Assembly: GCA_022010055.1 (NCBI GenBank)
Contig: CP091737.1
Coordinates: 1,736,001 to 1,800,000 of the forward strand
Origin: Treponema sp.
Lineage (GTDB): Bacteria; Spirochaetota; Spirochaetia; Treponematales; Treponemataceae
Reading direction: 5' to 3'
Length of the DNA: 64,000 nt
This document shows positions 40,208 through 49,295 of this stretch, piece after piece; the first letter of the stretch is position 1, and every line of letters begins with the position of its first letter. The position numbers were made by a program, and so were the translations under genes. The notes beneath the pieces were generated by a model, which worked only from the letters and a program-made list of their open reading frames with translations, had not been told where the DNA came from and did not search any database.

Positions 40208-41182
40208 ATGAAAGTTTTAGTTATTGGCGGCGCAGGATATATTGGAAGCCATGTTGTAAAAGAACTTATGAAAAACGGACACAAGGTTACCGTTTTTGAC
40301 AACCTTTCAAGCGGACTCCGACAGAATCTTTTCCCGGAAAACGATTTTATCTACGGAAACATTCTTCTTCCAGAAGATTTGGACAACGCTTTTGAAAAAG
40401 GTTTTGACGCTTTCATTCATCTTGCCGCATTCAAGGCGGCCGGCGAATCAATGGTAAAACCGGAAAAATATTCAGTGAACAACATCAACGGAACATTGAA
40501 CATAATGAACGTCGCGGTAAAACACAATTGCCTTAGAATGATTTTTAGTTCCAGCGCGGCGACTTTCGGCGAACCGCAGTACCTTCCGATGGACGAAAAC
40601 CATCCGCAAAAGCCGATGAACTACTACGGATTCACAAAACTCAAAATTGAAGAATTTATGGACTGGTACGACCAGCTGAAAGGAATGAAATTCGCCGCGT
40701 TAAGATATTTCAACGCAGCCGGATACGACCCGGAAGGCGTTGTCTGCGGACTTGAACAGAATCCGGAAAACCTTCTTCCACGCGTAATGGAAGCCGCGCT
40801 TGGAAGACGTTCGCTTAAAATCTTTGGAACAGACTACGACACACGCGACGGAACTTGCATCCGCGACTACGTTCACGTAACAGACCTTGCGCGCGCGCAC
40901 GTCATGGCTCTGGATTACATCGCAAAAAACAACAAGAGCCTGAAGCTAAACCTTGGAACAGAAAAAGGAACAACCGTAAAAGAAATCATTGAAGCGGCGC
41001 AAAAAATCTCCGGCAAGCCGATTCCTGCGGAAGAAGCACCCCGCCGCCCGGGAGACCCTGCAAACCTTTACGCAACCAGCAAAAAAGCTAAAGAACTTTT
41101 GGGCTGGGAACCAAAATACAGCGACGTGGACACCCTCGTAGAAACAACCTGGAAAGCATATTTAAAAGCGGAAAAGAAATAG
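40208..41182 (+). CDS. galE: UDP-glucose 4-epimerase
   Basis: GalE interconverts UDP-glucose and UDP-galactose (or the N-acetyl forms) using tightly bound NAD. It is a short-chain dehydrogenase fold: the Rossmann loop GGAGYIGSH at the start, SSSAATFGEP with the catalytic Ser, and the YxxxK pair in YYGFTKLK. KIFGTDYDTRDGTCIRDYVH is a strong GalE signature. It has 324 residues, a normal length. The ATG at MKVLVIGG follows AGGAG and is preferred over a start seven codons earlier that overlaps the ABC-F stop. Confidence 0.93.
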   Translation: MKVLVIGGAGYIGSHVVKELMKNGHKVTVFDNLSSGLRQNLFPENDFIYGNILLPEDLDNAFEKGFDAFIHLAAFKAAGESMVKPEKYSVNNINGTLNIMNVAVKHNCLRMIFSSSAATFGEPQYLPMDENHPQKPMNYYGFTKLKIEEFMDWYDQLKGMKFAALRYFNAAGYDPEGVVCGLEQNPENLLPRVMEAALGRRSLKIFGTDYDTRDGTCIRDYVHVTDLARAHVMALDYIAKNNKSLKLNLGTEKGTTVKEIIEAAQKISGKPIPAEEAPRRPGDPANLYATSKKAKELLGWEPKYSDVDTLVETTWKAYLKAEKK

Positions 41183-41196
41183 GCAGGGAAAATATG

Positions 41197-41252
41197 AAAA
41201 GAGAAAGCCATTTTTTCAAAAAAAAGAATTTGAAAAGATGGCTTCTTTTATT
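41197..41252 (+). terminator. Probable terminator after galE
   Basis: An AT-rich stem pairs GAAAGCCAT with ATGGCTTC across a long A/T loop that itself can fold (TTTTTTCAAA with TTTGAAAAGA), followed by TTTTATT. It sits between convergent galE and rnfB. The remaining ~160 bases to rnfB show nothing else. Confidence 0.45.
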
Positions 41253-41414
41253 AAGCAAGGAAGTGTTTAGCACGCCTACTGTTTTTTTTTAAAACAAGCT
41301 GCCGAAGATAATAGTTTCTTTCAATTTTCATACAAATTACCCGAATACAGAGTTTTGATTCAGCATGAAAAACTCATCATTCGGGCTGAACATAACTTAC
41401 AAGAATCCAGCCTT

Positions 41415-42229
41415 CTACGCCAGCTTAACTTTTCCAATCAGCGTAAGAACGTGGTCAGGACAGATTTTTACACATTCGCCGCAGCTTACGCACTGGCTGT
41501 AGTCAACCTGCGGAATTCCTGTGGCAATGTTTATGCAGCCAACCGGACATTTCCTTACGCACATTCCGCATTTAAAGCAGCCCACTGAGCAGTCCTTTTT
41601 AATCTGCGGCTTGTTGTCGCTATGGTTTGAACATCGCGCAATCGCTCCGGCCGTGTTTTTTGCAATAAGAGTGAACAAATGCTTCGGGCAAGTTTTTGCG
41701 CATTTTCCGCAGCCAACGCATTTTTCCGCATCAACTTTTGGAAGTCCATCCGACCCCATTGAAATCGCATCAAACGGACACGCTTCCACGCAGTCGCCAA
41801 AACCAATGCAGCCGAACGCGCATTTTTTTGTTCCGTTCATTGTAAGCTGGGCCGCCGCGCAAGTTTTTACACCTTCGTATTCAGCCTTTTCATGCGCACA
41901 TTCGTTTGTTCCGGCGCACGCCAGAAAAGCGATTTTTGGTTCTGCACTGCCCGCTGAAACACCCATAACCTCGGCGACTTTTTCAGCGACGGAAGCGCCG
42001 CCAGCAATACAGCCAGTCACTTCAGCCTCGCCATTTACCACAGCCTCGGCAAATGCGTCACAGCCTGCATAACCGCAGCCACCGCAATTCGCGCCGCTCA
42101 GAGCATCCCGCACTTCCTGAACCTTAGAATCCACACGGACTGCAAAGATTTCTTAAAAAGTCCAAGCAAAAGACCAAGCGCAAATCCGATTACAATGGCA
42201 ACAATTATTGTGTATATAATTAAATTCAT
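41415..42229 (-). CDS. rnfB: Rnf complex subunit RnfB (frame break near 42150)
   Basis: RnfB takes electrons from reduced ferredoxin and passes them into the Rnf membrane complex. It has an N-terminal membrane helix (MNLIIYTIIVAIVIGFALGL), then CGGCGYAGCDAFAEAV for one [4Fe-4S] cluster. Four ferredoxin-like CxxCxxC motifs follow (GCIGFGDCVEACP, CVGCGKCAKTCP, CFKCGMCVRKCP, CVSCGECVKICP). Adding one A near 42150 gives LFKKIFAVRVDSKVQEVRDA and joins the helix to the body. It is the last gene of rnfCDGEAB. Confidence 0.92.
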
Positions 42230-42260
42230 ATTTCTACCTTTGATTTCCTGATTTTTTCAG

Positions 42261-42838
42261 CTACTTAATCAATCCCTTAAAGCCCATGAATGCCAGCGAA
42301 AGAAGTCCTGCCGCCACGTATAGAATCGGAGCGCCCTTAAAACTCTGCGGAACGCTCGCTGTCTTCAACCTTGAGCGCACACCAGACATAATCACCATGC
42401 TCAGCAAGAATCCGGCCGCCGTTCCAAGAGCATAAATCAAGCTCTGGCCATAGCCGTAATCTTTTCCAATGCAGTTAATAGTCACACCAAGAACAGCGCA
42501 GTTTGTTGTAATAAGAGCAAGGTAAACACCCATTGACTTGTACAACGAAGGAATTGATTTTTTCAGGAAGAATTCCACAAGCTGAACCAGCGATGCAATC
42601 ACAAGAATAAAGAACAAAGTCTGAAGAAACTGAAGTCCAAGCGGAACCATCACAAGCTTGTAAATCGGCCAGGTCACGGCAGTAGCAAGAACAATAACAA
42701 AGAAGTCGCTATTCCCATTCCGGCGGCCTTATCTGTCTCGCTGGTCATTCCGATAAAAGGACAAATTGCAAGATACTGAATAAAAACAACATTATCAACA
42801 ATCGCAGATTTCAAAAAAAGTTTAATCAAATCAAGCAT
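42261..42838 (-). CDS. rnfA: Rnf complex subunit RnfA (frame break near 42704)
   Basis: RnfA is a six-helix inner-membrane subunit; with RnfE it holds a membrane-embedded iron-sulfur centre. It begins MLDLIKLFLKSAIVDNVVFI and has the family segment CPFIGMTSETDKAAGMGIAT. The frame then breaks. One T more near 42704 restores ATFFVIVLATAVTWPIYKLV. The later part has the ITTNCAVLGVTINC motif with its conserved Cys. It overlaps the rnfE stop by one base. Confidence 0.92.
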
Positions 42839-43559
42839 TATTTTCCTCCGGTTTTTTCTGTTTCAGCAGGCTTTGCGCCGCACGCAGACGAGCAGCATGA
42901 ACAGTCCGAGCAATCCTCGGCGTCCGGCTCCTCAGGCTTTCTGCCTTTTTCTTTGCAGAAACATATTTTCCAAACTGAACAAGCGCGCCTAAAAATCCAA
43001 AAACTAGAAATCCGCCCGGAGCGCTGTTAAAAACGCCGATTCGATACGCTTCTGGAATCACTGTAACCATCAGCGGAGTTCCTGCCATCAAAGTTCCGCC
43101 GCCAAGCAACTCGCGGAAGAACGCAATCAGAACAAGAACAATTGTGTATCCAATTCCCATTCCAAGCGCATCCAGAATTGAATTTCCAACATTGTTTTTT
43201 GAAGCGAACGCCTCGACCCGGCCCATGATAATGCAGTTTACTACAATCAATGGAAGAAAAACGCCAAGCGCCTCATAAAGCGACTCAACGTAGGCATTAA
43301 GAACAAGCTGAACAATCGTTGTAAAAGCCGCGATGATGATAATAAACACAGGAAGCCTTACCGCGGAAGGAATGAATTTTCTAAAAACGCTTATTACAAT
43401 TTCACTCATAACAAGAACGAAAAGCATTCCCATTCCCATTCCAAGACCATTAAAAATGCTTGTTGTTACACCCAAAGATGAGCACAAACCGATATTCAGC
43501 ACAAGAAGCGGATTTTCTTTTATAAAGCCGTTCGTAAAAATCTGAAGAGGTTTATTCAT
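42838..43559 (-). CDS. rnfE: Rnf complex subunit RnfE with Cys-rich tail (frame break near 42939)
   Basis: RnfE is the multi-helix membrane partner of RnfA. Family segments are NPLLVLNIGLCSSLGVTTS, LPLIVVNCIIMGRVEAFASK and FRELLGGGT. Adding one A near position 42939 changes the tail from a Leu/Arg sequence to an acidic Cys-rich one, containing DAEDCSDCSCCSSACG, and moves the stop so that it overlaps the rnfA ATG (TAATG). That gene junction, tighter and in family style, supports the corrected frame. The start ATG has GGAGG upstream; the tail is discussed as a finding. Confidence 0.9.
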
Positions 43560-44163
43560 TCTTACCTCCAATATATGAAAGCAAAGTTTCCGTACCGGCT
43601 TTCAATAAATCTGCAACTCCAAGGCTTGTGATTGTCGCGCCGGAAATCGCATCAAAATTTTTGTCTTTTTCAAAACCATCTTTTGCGTTTTTTCCTTCAA
43701 ACTGTCCGTAGAAAGTTTTTCCGTTTGGCAATTTAAAGGTTGAATCGCTGGCTTTTAATCCGAACCCCGGAGAATCAGTATTTTTCAAAAACTGGACACC
43801 GGTAATCGTTCCGTCAGAAGCCATTCCCACAATCAGAGTCGCAGTATCATAAGTCGGGCCGGAAACCTGGGCTGCGCCGCCGGCAACCTTTCCGTCTTTT
43901 TCCGCAATAATCAGGCTTTCAATTTTGATTGAACCAATATTTTTTGGCTCGTAGTCATTTTTCTGCTCAAAAGAAAAACCTTCGCCCGGAAAAAACGAAG
44001 CCATCGCCGCATTAACCTTTTTAACCTGATTCTGCGCGATTTTAGGAGCCGTAAAATTATTGACAACAGCAAGCACCGTGCAGGAAACAACCGCATAAAC
44101 AGCAAGAGTAATCCCAAGTCTTATCATGCTAAAAATCGAATCATCATTTCTTGTGTCAGTCAT
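43552..44163 (-). CDS. rnfG: Rnf complex subunit RnfG, FMN-binding
   Basis: RnfG carries a covalently linked FMN on the periplasmic face. There is one N-terminal membrane helix (~residues 13-35) and then an FMN-binding domain ending with the flavinylation motif DAISGATITS, whose Thr takes the FMN phosphoester. The 203-residue length is normal. The ATG follows CGGAGG. It overlaps both rnfD and rnfE by a few bases, as expected in this operon. Confidence 0.93.
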   Translation of the reverse strand: MTDTRNDDSIFSMIRLGITLAVYAVVSCTVLAVVNNFTAPKIAQNQVKKVNAAMASFFPGEGFSFEQKNDYEPKNIGSIKIESLIIAEKDGKVAGGAAQVSGPTYDTATLIVGMASDGTITGVQFLKNTDSPGFGLKASDSTFKLPNGKTFYGQFEGKNAKDGFEKDKNFDAISGATITSLGVADLLKAGTETLLSYIGGKNE

Positions 44164-45231
44164 TCTTGCCTCCGGCTTCAATTTTTCTTTCCTCCGCAGA
44201 ATTCAAATCAAATTCCATGTTGATTTTTGCCGTTTCAGGACGACGGTTTCCTTTTTTTCCGTAGCCATACATTCTTTCCGTAAGATTATTAAGGAACGGA
44301 ACGACCGCATTCATAATCAGAATGCTGAACATAACGCCTTCCGGATAGCCGCCGAATTTTCTGATTAAAAATGTAATAAGACCCGCTCCGGCGCCAAACA
44401 CAAGCCGGCCGGCTTTAGTAACAGGAGCAGTCGCATAATCGGTAATCATAAATGTCGCGCCAAAAATCAAACCGCCGGTAAGAAGCGCGATTCCAACATC
44501 GCGTGCCGCCGCAGAAAAACCGGAAGAAATTCCTGCAAAAAATGTACATACCGCAACAGTTCCGACCATTGCAAGCGGAGCGCGCCAGTCTATGATTTTT
44601 GCAATCAAAAGAAACATAAAAGAAACCAAAAGCAGAAGAATCGAAGTTTCGCCGATACAACCGGCGCGGTTTCCTACAAAAAACTTAAGAAAATCAAAAT
44701 TTTCAGACACACCTGCCTTAAGCTGGCTCAAAACCGTAGCGGAAGTAATGCCGTCCCATTCAGCAAGATTCCCGGAAACCGCGGAAGCATCCGGATTAAA
44801 CCAGGTAGCCCCGACTGCCGCCGGAAAACTTATAAAAAGAAACGCGCGGCCTGTAAGAGCCGGATTAAAAACATTGCTTCCTATTCCGCCAAAAAGACCT
44901 TTTGCAATAACCATCGCAACAAAATCGCCGACAAGAACAATCCAGAACGGAACTGTAGAAGGCAGCACAAGAGCAAGCATAACACCGCTTACCGCGGCAG
45001 AAAGATTCGCAACAACAACCTTTTGCCCCGTAATCTTCTGAAAAAGCGCCTCAAAAAATACGCAGCCGACAACGCTAAAAAGCACAACCGCCAGCGCCCT
45101 GAATCCAAAAAACACAGTTCCGGCAATAACTTCAGGAAGAAGCGCAAGCAGAACGCAAGCCATTATTTTTGAGTAGAATTTCCAAGCGAAAAATGAGGAC
45201 TTGAAGAAATATGGAATTTTATATCTGTCAT
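44156..45231 (-). CDS. rnfD: Rnf complex subunit RnfD (frame break near 45168)
   Basis: RnfD is a membrane subunit with covalent FMN, related to NqrB. About 358 residues with ~9-10 hydrophobic segments. The flavin-linkage motif DGITSATVL and the family segments GSNVFNPALTGRAFLFISFP and FGATFMITDYATAPVT are clear. The N-terminal 22 residues (MTDIKFHISSSPHFSLGNST) lie in another frame until one A is added near 45168. The start overlaps the rnfC stop by four bases. Confidence 0.93.
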
Positions 45232-46598
45232 TTTTTTACCGTTCCTTCAGTTTTATTTTCAGTTTTATTTTTTTCCTGCGCCATCTTCATGCGTGCAATT
45301 CCCTTGCCAAGCCTGATTCTCTGAACAATCTTTATACGGCTTGGGCACACAAACGCGCAGCATCCACATTCAATGCAGTCCATAAGGCCAAACCTTTTCG
45401 CCCTGTCAATATTTCCTTCTTTTAATGAACGAAGCATCATTACAGGGCTCAAATGCATCGCGCAGGTATTCGCGCATCTGGCGCAGCTTATGCACGGGTC
45501 TTCCTCAAAAAGGCTGGTTTCTTTTTCAGTAAGAAACACAACGCCGCTTGTTCCTTTTGCAACCGGAAATCCGGTGGAGCTCATCGCAAAGCCCATCATC
45601 GGACCGCCGGAAATACACTTTACGGCAGCCCCTTCTTTCAAAGAAAAAGTGTCCGGAATCAAATCGCTGATTAAAGTTCCAATCGGCACGCGGATATTGC
45701 AAGGATTTTCCACCGCGCCGCCAGAAATCGTAAGGCTTCGCTCAATCAAAGGCATACCAAGCCGGAACGCGTCGCTTATCGCGCAGACAGTACCAACGTT
45801 GCAGATAATGCAGCCAGCATCAGCCGGAAGCTTTGCGCTAGGAATCTCAATTCCAAGGCACGATTCAACAATAAATTTTTCAGAGCCCTGAGGATACTTC
45901 GTCTTTACAAGGCAAACAGAAATATCATCTCCGTAGCCCTTCTTTTCAATTTCCGCCTCAAGAAGCGGCTTTATGTAGGATTTATTGTCTTCAAGCGCAA
46001 TAATTCCAGCGGCGCCCACAAGATTCAAGACAATCGCAAGCCCATCGATAACCTTTTCAGGAATTTCCTGCATAGTCCGCTCATCGCAGGTCAAATAAGG
46101 CTCGCACTCAGCGGCATTAACAAGAACATACTCAATCTCCTTGTCCTCCGGCGGATTCAACTTAACATGAGCCGGAAAAGACGCGCCGCCCATTCCGACA
46201 ATCCCGGCATTTTTAATCCTGGCAAGAGCCTCGTCATGACCGCATGTAAAAGGATCAAGCGGCTCCATAAAATCAGTCGCATCAGAATCATCCGCCTGAA
46301 TAACAATGCATTGCGCCAGACCATTTCCGGTAACAAGATTATTTGCAATTTTCTTTACAGTTCCTGCCACAGAAGCGTGAACCGGGCAATTCATAAATTT
46401 TTCGCCGTTTGCAATAACCTGACCTTTTTTTACAACATCGCCAACCTTTACAACAGGAGTATTCGGAGCACCGCCCATCGTCACAGGAATCGTTACCGTT
46501 TTTGACGCAGGAAAAGCAGGCGTAACCGGGCATTTATTGCTCAATTCCTTCATTTCCTTCGGGTGAATGCCACCTCTAAAAGTATGCAGTTTTTTCAT
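45228..46598 (-). CDS. rnfC: Rnf complex subunit RnfC
   Basis: RnfC is the peripheral NADH-side subunit, with an NAD/FMN-binding Rossmann-like domain (VGMGGASFPAHVKLNPPEDK), an SLBB-type segment and two [4Fe-4S] motifs (CISCARCANTCAMHL and CIECGCCAFVCPSRI). The 456-residue protein starts MKKLHTFRGGIHPKEMKELS, a family hallmark. It is the first gene of rnfCDGEAB, the order used by most Rnf operons. The complex couples ferredoxin oxidation and NAD+ reduction to sodium or proton export, central to energy saving in anaerobes. Confidence 0.95.
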   Translation of the reverse strand: MKKLHTFRGGIHPKEMKELSNKCPVTPAFPASKTVTIPVTMGGAPNTPVVKVGDVVKKGQVIANGEKFMNCPVHASVAGTVKKIANNLVTGNGLAQCIVIQADDSDATDFMEPLDPFTCGHDEALARIKNAGIVGMGGASFPAHVKLNPPEDKEIEYVLVNAAECEPYLTCDERTMQEIPEKVIDGLAIVLNLVGAAGIIALEDNKSYIKPLLEAEIEKKGYGDDISVCLVKTKYPQGSEKFIVESCLGIEIPSAKLPADAGCIICNVGTVCAISDAFRLGMPLIERSLTISGGAVENPCNIRVPIGTLISDLIPDTFSLKEGAAVKCISGGPMMGFAMSSTGFPVAKGTSGVVFLTEKETSLFEEDPCISCARCANTCAMHLSPVMMLRSLKEGNIDRAKRFGLMDCIECGCCAFVCPSRIKIVQRIRLGKGIARMKMAQEKNKTENKTEGTVKK

Positions 46599-46605
46599 AT
46601 CATAA

Positions 46606-46634
46606 ATTATACAATAACCAAAAAAACGTGTCTA
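46606..46634 (-). promoter_or_regulatory. sigma70-type promoter of the rnf operon
   Basis: TAGACA and TATAAT lie 17 bases apart. The -10 box ends 7 bases before the rnfC ATG, so the message would start at or next to the start codon. No Shine-Dalgarno sequence is visible between them. Confidence 0.65.
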
Positions 46635-46775
46635 TTTTATTACAGCACAAAGGATTAAATTAGCATAGGCTAACTTTTATCTTTACGGGCGGAATTCCTT
46701 CATCACAGGCAGAAACTCCACAAAACACAAATCACTCTTGAAAACCGCACTTCCGCGGCCCGCTAACGCTCGGTC

Positions 46776-46811
46776 CTGGCGCACGCGCCAGTCCTTTTGC
46801 CACCGGCAAAA
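46776..46811. repeat. Two adjacent GC-rich palindromes upstream of the M20 peptidase gene
   Basis: CTGGCG/CGCCAG around CACG, then after three bases TTTTGCC/GGCAAAA around ACC. They sit in a 350-base non-coding gap between the divergent rnf operon and the M20 gene; the rest of the gap holds the two promoters and nothing else recognised. The arrangement resembles the palindrome strings at 33001, 50086 and 55355. Confidence 0.8.
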
Positions 46812-46936
46812 CCGCTCCACCACGGCGCAAGGGAATTCAGATACAAATAATTTCATTCATACAAAACGTGCATGAGCCAGCCCCAATGCGTATGCTTTGC
46901 TTAGATTTTTGCTTTAAATATTTCAAAAAAATCCAT

Positions 46937-46942
46937 TATAAT
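46937..46942 (+). promoter_or_regulatory. -10 box of the M20 peptidase gene
   Basis: A perfect TATAAT ends six bases before the ATG. The region 17 bases further up is AT-rich without a convincing -35 box. There is no ribosome binding site between box and ATG, which fits a leaderless transcript. Confidence 0.45.
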
Positions 46943-46948
46943 AAACCC

Positions 46949-48187
46949 ATGAACGAACAGATAAAAAACGAATTATTTTCGTATATAAAAGAAAGCAAAG
47001 AACAGATGGTTCAGCTGGAGGCGCTTTTGACTTCGCACCCGGCTCTTGCCCCGGAAAACGGCGGGCAGGGAGAACTGGAGAAGGCGAAAGCGCTTGTTGA
47101 ATGGCTAAAGGCTCAGAGCGTAAGCGAATCCCAGATAGAAGAATTTGACGCGCCGGACGAGCGTGTAAAAAGCGGAATCCGCCCGAACATTGTGGTAACA
47201 ATTCCCGGCGAAAATGACGACTTCAACATCTGGGTCATGGCGCACCTTGATGTTGTTCCGCCCGGAAATTTAAAGCTGTGGAACACCGACCCTTGGAGCA
47301 TTACGGAAAAAGACGGAAAAATATATGGCCGAGGTGTAGAGGACAACCAGCAGGGCCTGGTTTCCGGAGTTTTTGCAGGACTTTCATTTATCAAAAAAAA
47401 CGTAAAGCCTGCCCATACGGTAAAACTGCTTTTTATGGCGGATGAGGAAGTCGGTTCAGCCTACGGAATGATTTGGCTTCTGCGCAATACAAAAATCTTT
47501 CAGAAAAACGACATCTACCTTATCCCGGACGGCGGGGATAAAAACGGCGAGACCATCGAAATCGCCGAAAAAAACATTCTTTGGCTAAAACTTACAGTAA
47601 AAGGAAAACAGAGCCACGGCTCGCGCCCAGACCAGGGAAACAACGCCTGCCTTGCCGCCTGCGACCTTTGCATCCGGCTAAACGGAATGCAGAACATATT
47701 TAATAGAAAAGACCCTCTTTTTACACCAGACTATTCAACATTTCAGCCTACAATGCGCTCCGCAAACGTTGAAGGAGTAAACATAATTCCAGGGGAAGAC
47801 GTTTTTTGCATGGACTGCAGAATTTTGCCATGCTACACAATCGCCGAAGTCTTAAAAGAAACTGAAAAACAAATTGCAGAGACAGAAAATCTATACAAAG
47901 TAAAAATTTCCTACGAAATCCTTCAAAGCTCAGAAAGCCCTGCCACACCGCAAACAGCTCCGGTTGTAACAAAACTAAAGGATGCGCTGGAAGCAGTACA
48001 CGGAATCAAGGCAAGGACAATAGGAATAGGCGGCGGAACGGTCGGCGCAGAGCTCAGACGCGAAGGAATGCACTGCGTTGTCTGGAGCACCATGGACGAA
48101 CTTGCGCACATGCCGAACGAATACTGCATTGTGGAAAACATAGTAAAGGACGCCCTGACCCTTGCAGAACTTTTCTGCCAGAAATAG
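46949..48187 (+). CDS. M20 family metallopeptidase
   Basis: This is a 412-residue di-zinc peptidase or deacylase of the ArgE/DapE/Sapep group. Ligands and catalytic residues: His/Asp in VMAHLDVVP, bridging Asp in GRGVEDNQQG, Glu pair in FMADEEVGSAYG, Asp in LIPDGGDKNGE and the terminal His in DELAHMPNEY. The dimerisation domain lies between (~185-305, KGKQSHGSRPD). The substrate is probably a dipeptide or N-acyl amino acid. A start further upstream is possible in frame, but the chosen ATG begins the conserved region and follows a TATAAT by six bases. Confidence 0.88.
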   Translation: MNEQIKNELFSYIKESKEQMVQLEALLTSHPALAPENGGQGELEKAKALVEWLKAQSVSESQIEEFDAPDERVKSGIRPNIVVTIPGENDDFNIWVMAHLDVVPPGNLKLWNTDPWSITEKDGKIYGRGVEDNQQGLVSGVFAGLSFIKKNVKPAHTVKLLFMADEEVGSAYGMIWLLRNTKIFQKNDIYLIPDGGDKNGETIEIAEKNILWLKLTVKGKQSHGSRPDQGNNACLAACDLCIRLNGMQNIFNRKDPLFTPDYSTFQPTMRSANVEGVNIIPGEDVFCMDCRILPCYTIAEVLKETEKQIAETENLYKVKISYEILQSSESPATPQTAPVVTKLKDALEAVHGIKARTIGIGGGTVGAELRREGMHCVVWSTMDELAHMPNEYCIVENIVKDALTLAELFCQK

Positions 48188-48269
48188 CGCCATTAAAGAA
48201 CAATGCGCTTCCAAGACAAACGCACGTGGCGTATTCTCATAAGGAATGCGCCACGGAATTGCAGCCGGA

Positions 48270-48755
48270 TTACAAATTACTATTCATATCCTTTAATTTT
48301 TCTGATAATTCTTCATCGCAAGTAATATTTACAACAGCCTTTAAAATATCATCATTTGTCGCCCAATAATCTGGAATCATACCAAGACCTTCCGGACATT
48401 TATCAGAAAAAGGAATTATAATAGACGGCAGATGCAAAGCTATTCCAGAATTGTTCAGCTGATAGCACCAGACATTTCCGTAGGCGTAACATCCTCCGGT
48501 ATTCTCTCCGATTTGAAAAAATTGATTTGTCTTGGAAAAAATAGTTCTTGCCTCAAAAATCGCCAATTCACTTGAAGAACTTGTATTCTTGCCGGAAAGA
48601 ATAATCAATCTTCCCTTAAACCTTGGAGCTCCAGATTTTGGCTTTACTTTTTTTTTGCTCAGAATATGTAATCCGCAAATTTCTATTGTCCAGAACCTTT
48701 TTTCTTCGCGCAAATTCTTTTATCCAAACAGCTTCCTGTGAGAATAAGTCAACAA
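48270..48755 (-). pseudogene. C-terminal remnant of an S41 family peptidase
   Basis: The readable part contains FKGRLIILSGKNTSSSSELA, IGENTGGCYAYGNVWCYQL and GLGMIPDYWATNDDILKAVV, the catalytic Ser loop and C-terminal core of S41 (C-terminal-processing/tricorn-like) peptidases. Upstream, in another frame, FSQEAVWIKEFARRKKVLDN looks like the preceding S41 segment. The frame changes in an A9 run near 48650. A stop lies ahead of it, next to a TTCGTGCGGACA repeat. There is no signal peptide, no PDZ region and no start. It is a broken gene whose likely N-terminus is at 50063-50551. Confidence 0.65.
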
Positions 48756-48800
48756 TTTACGAAACAAATGTCCGCACGAAGCCAGAGTTATATGTTCTTC

Positions 48801-49295
48801 TTATTTTGTTAAAGATAAATTGTAATTATCGATTGCCTGCATTCTGTAAGATACAGAGGCTTCATTTGTAATTCCAAAGGCTAATAGAGATATTAAGCTC
48901 AATGAGCCGGTTATAATTTCAGCATCAGAATCATTTTCGGAGTAGTAACTTGCAATTCCCGTGCCTATAAATGAACCTATAAGAGCATAAGTAATACATT
49001 TCCAGAAAGTTGCTTTTTTCATCAATTTTTTATTTCCTTCAACTGGAAGTAAAATTTTATTCAACTCTTTGTTTGTTAATGGAACCTCCGAATCAGCAAA
49101 TTGGAATGTATCAAATGACGAAAATCCCCATTTTTTGTAGTGGATTATAAAATCATTTGTTTCTGAAAAAACAATGGAATTATCTATGTTGTCCATTGCC
49201 ATTGATTCATTATTTTTATTTGATTCCTGTGAAAATAAGAAATTGACGGCAAAAAATGAAAAGAATGCGCAAAATAATAATTTTATGTTTCTCAT
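48801..49295 (-). CDS. Small exported membrane protein of unknown function
   Basis: 164 residues, with a signal peptide (MRNIKLLFCAFFSFFAVNFL, then FSQ), a polar ~70-residue middle and a hydrophobic C-terminal half. Two probable membrane helices are ITYALIGSFIGTGIASYY and IITGSLSLISLLAFGI. No family is recognised. It starts directly at the stop of the upstream glycine-zipper lipoprotein gene, with GGAG in place, so the two are coupled. It might protect from or anchor the lipoprotein; this is inference only. Its base composition is AT-richer than the core genes. Confidence 0.55.
   Translation of the reverse strand: MRNIKLLFCAFFSFFAVNFLFSQESNKNNESMAMDNIDNSIVFSETNDFIIHYKKWGFSSFDTFQFADSEVPLTNKELNKILLPVEGNKKLMKKATFWKCITYALIGSFIGTGIASYYSENDSDAEIITGSLSLISLLAFGITNEASVSYRMQAIDNYNLSLTK

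Noticed and set aside
46640..46900. Structured RNA or riboswitch upstream of the M20 peptidase gene
   Set aside because: Only two simple hairpins are present, and the -10 box lies downstream of them, so they are not in the leader.
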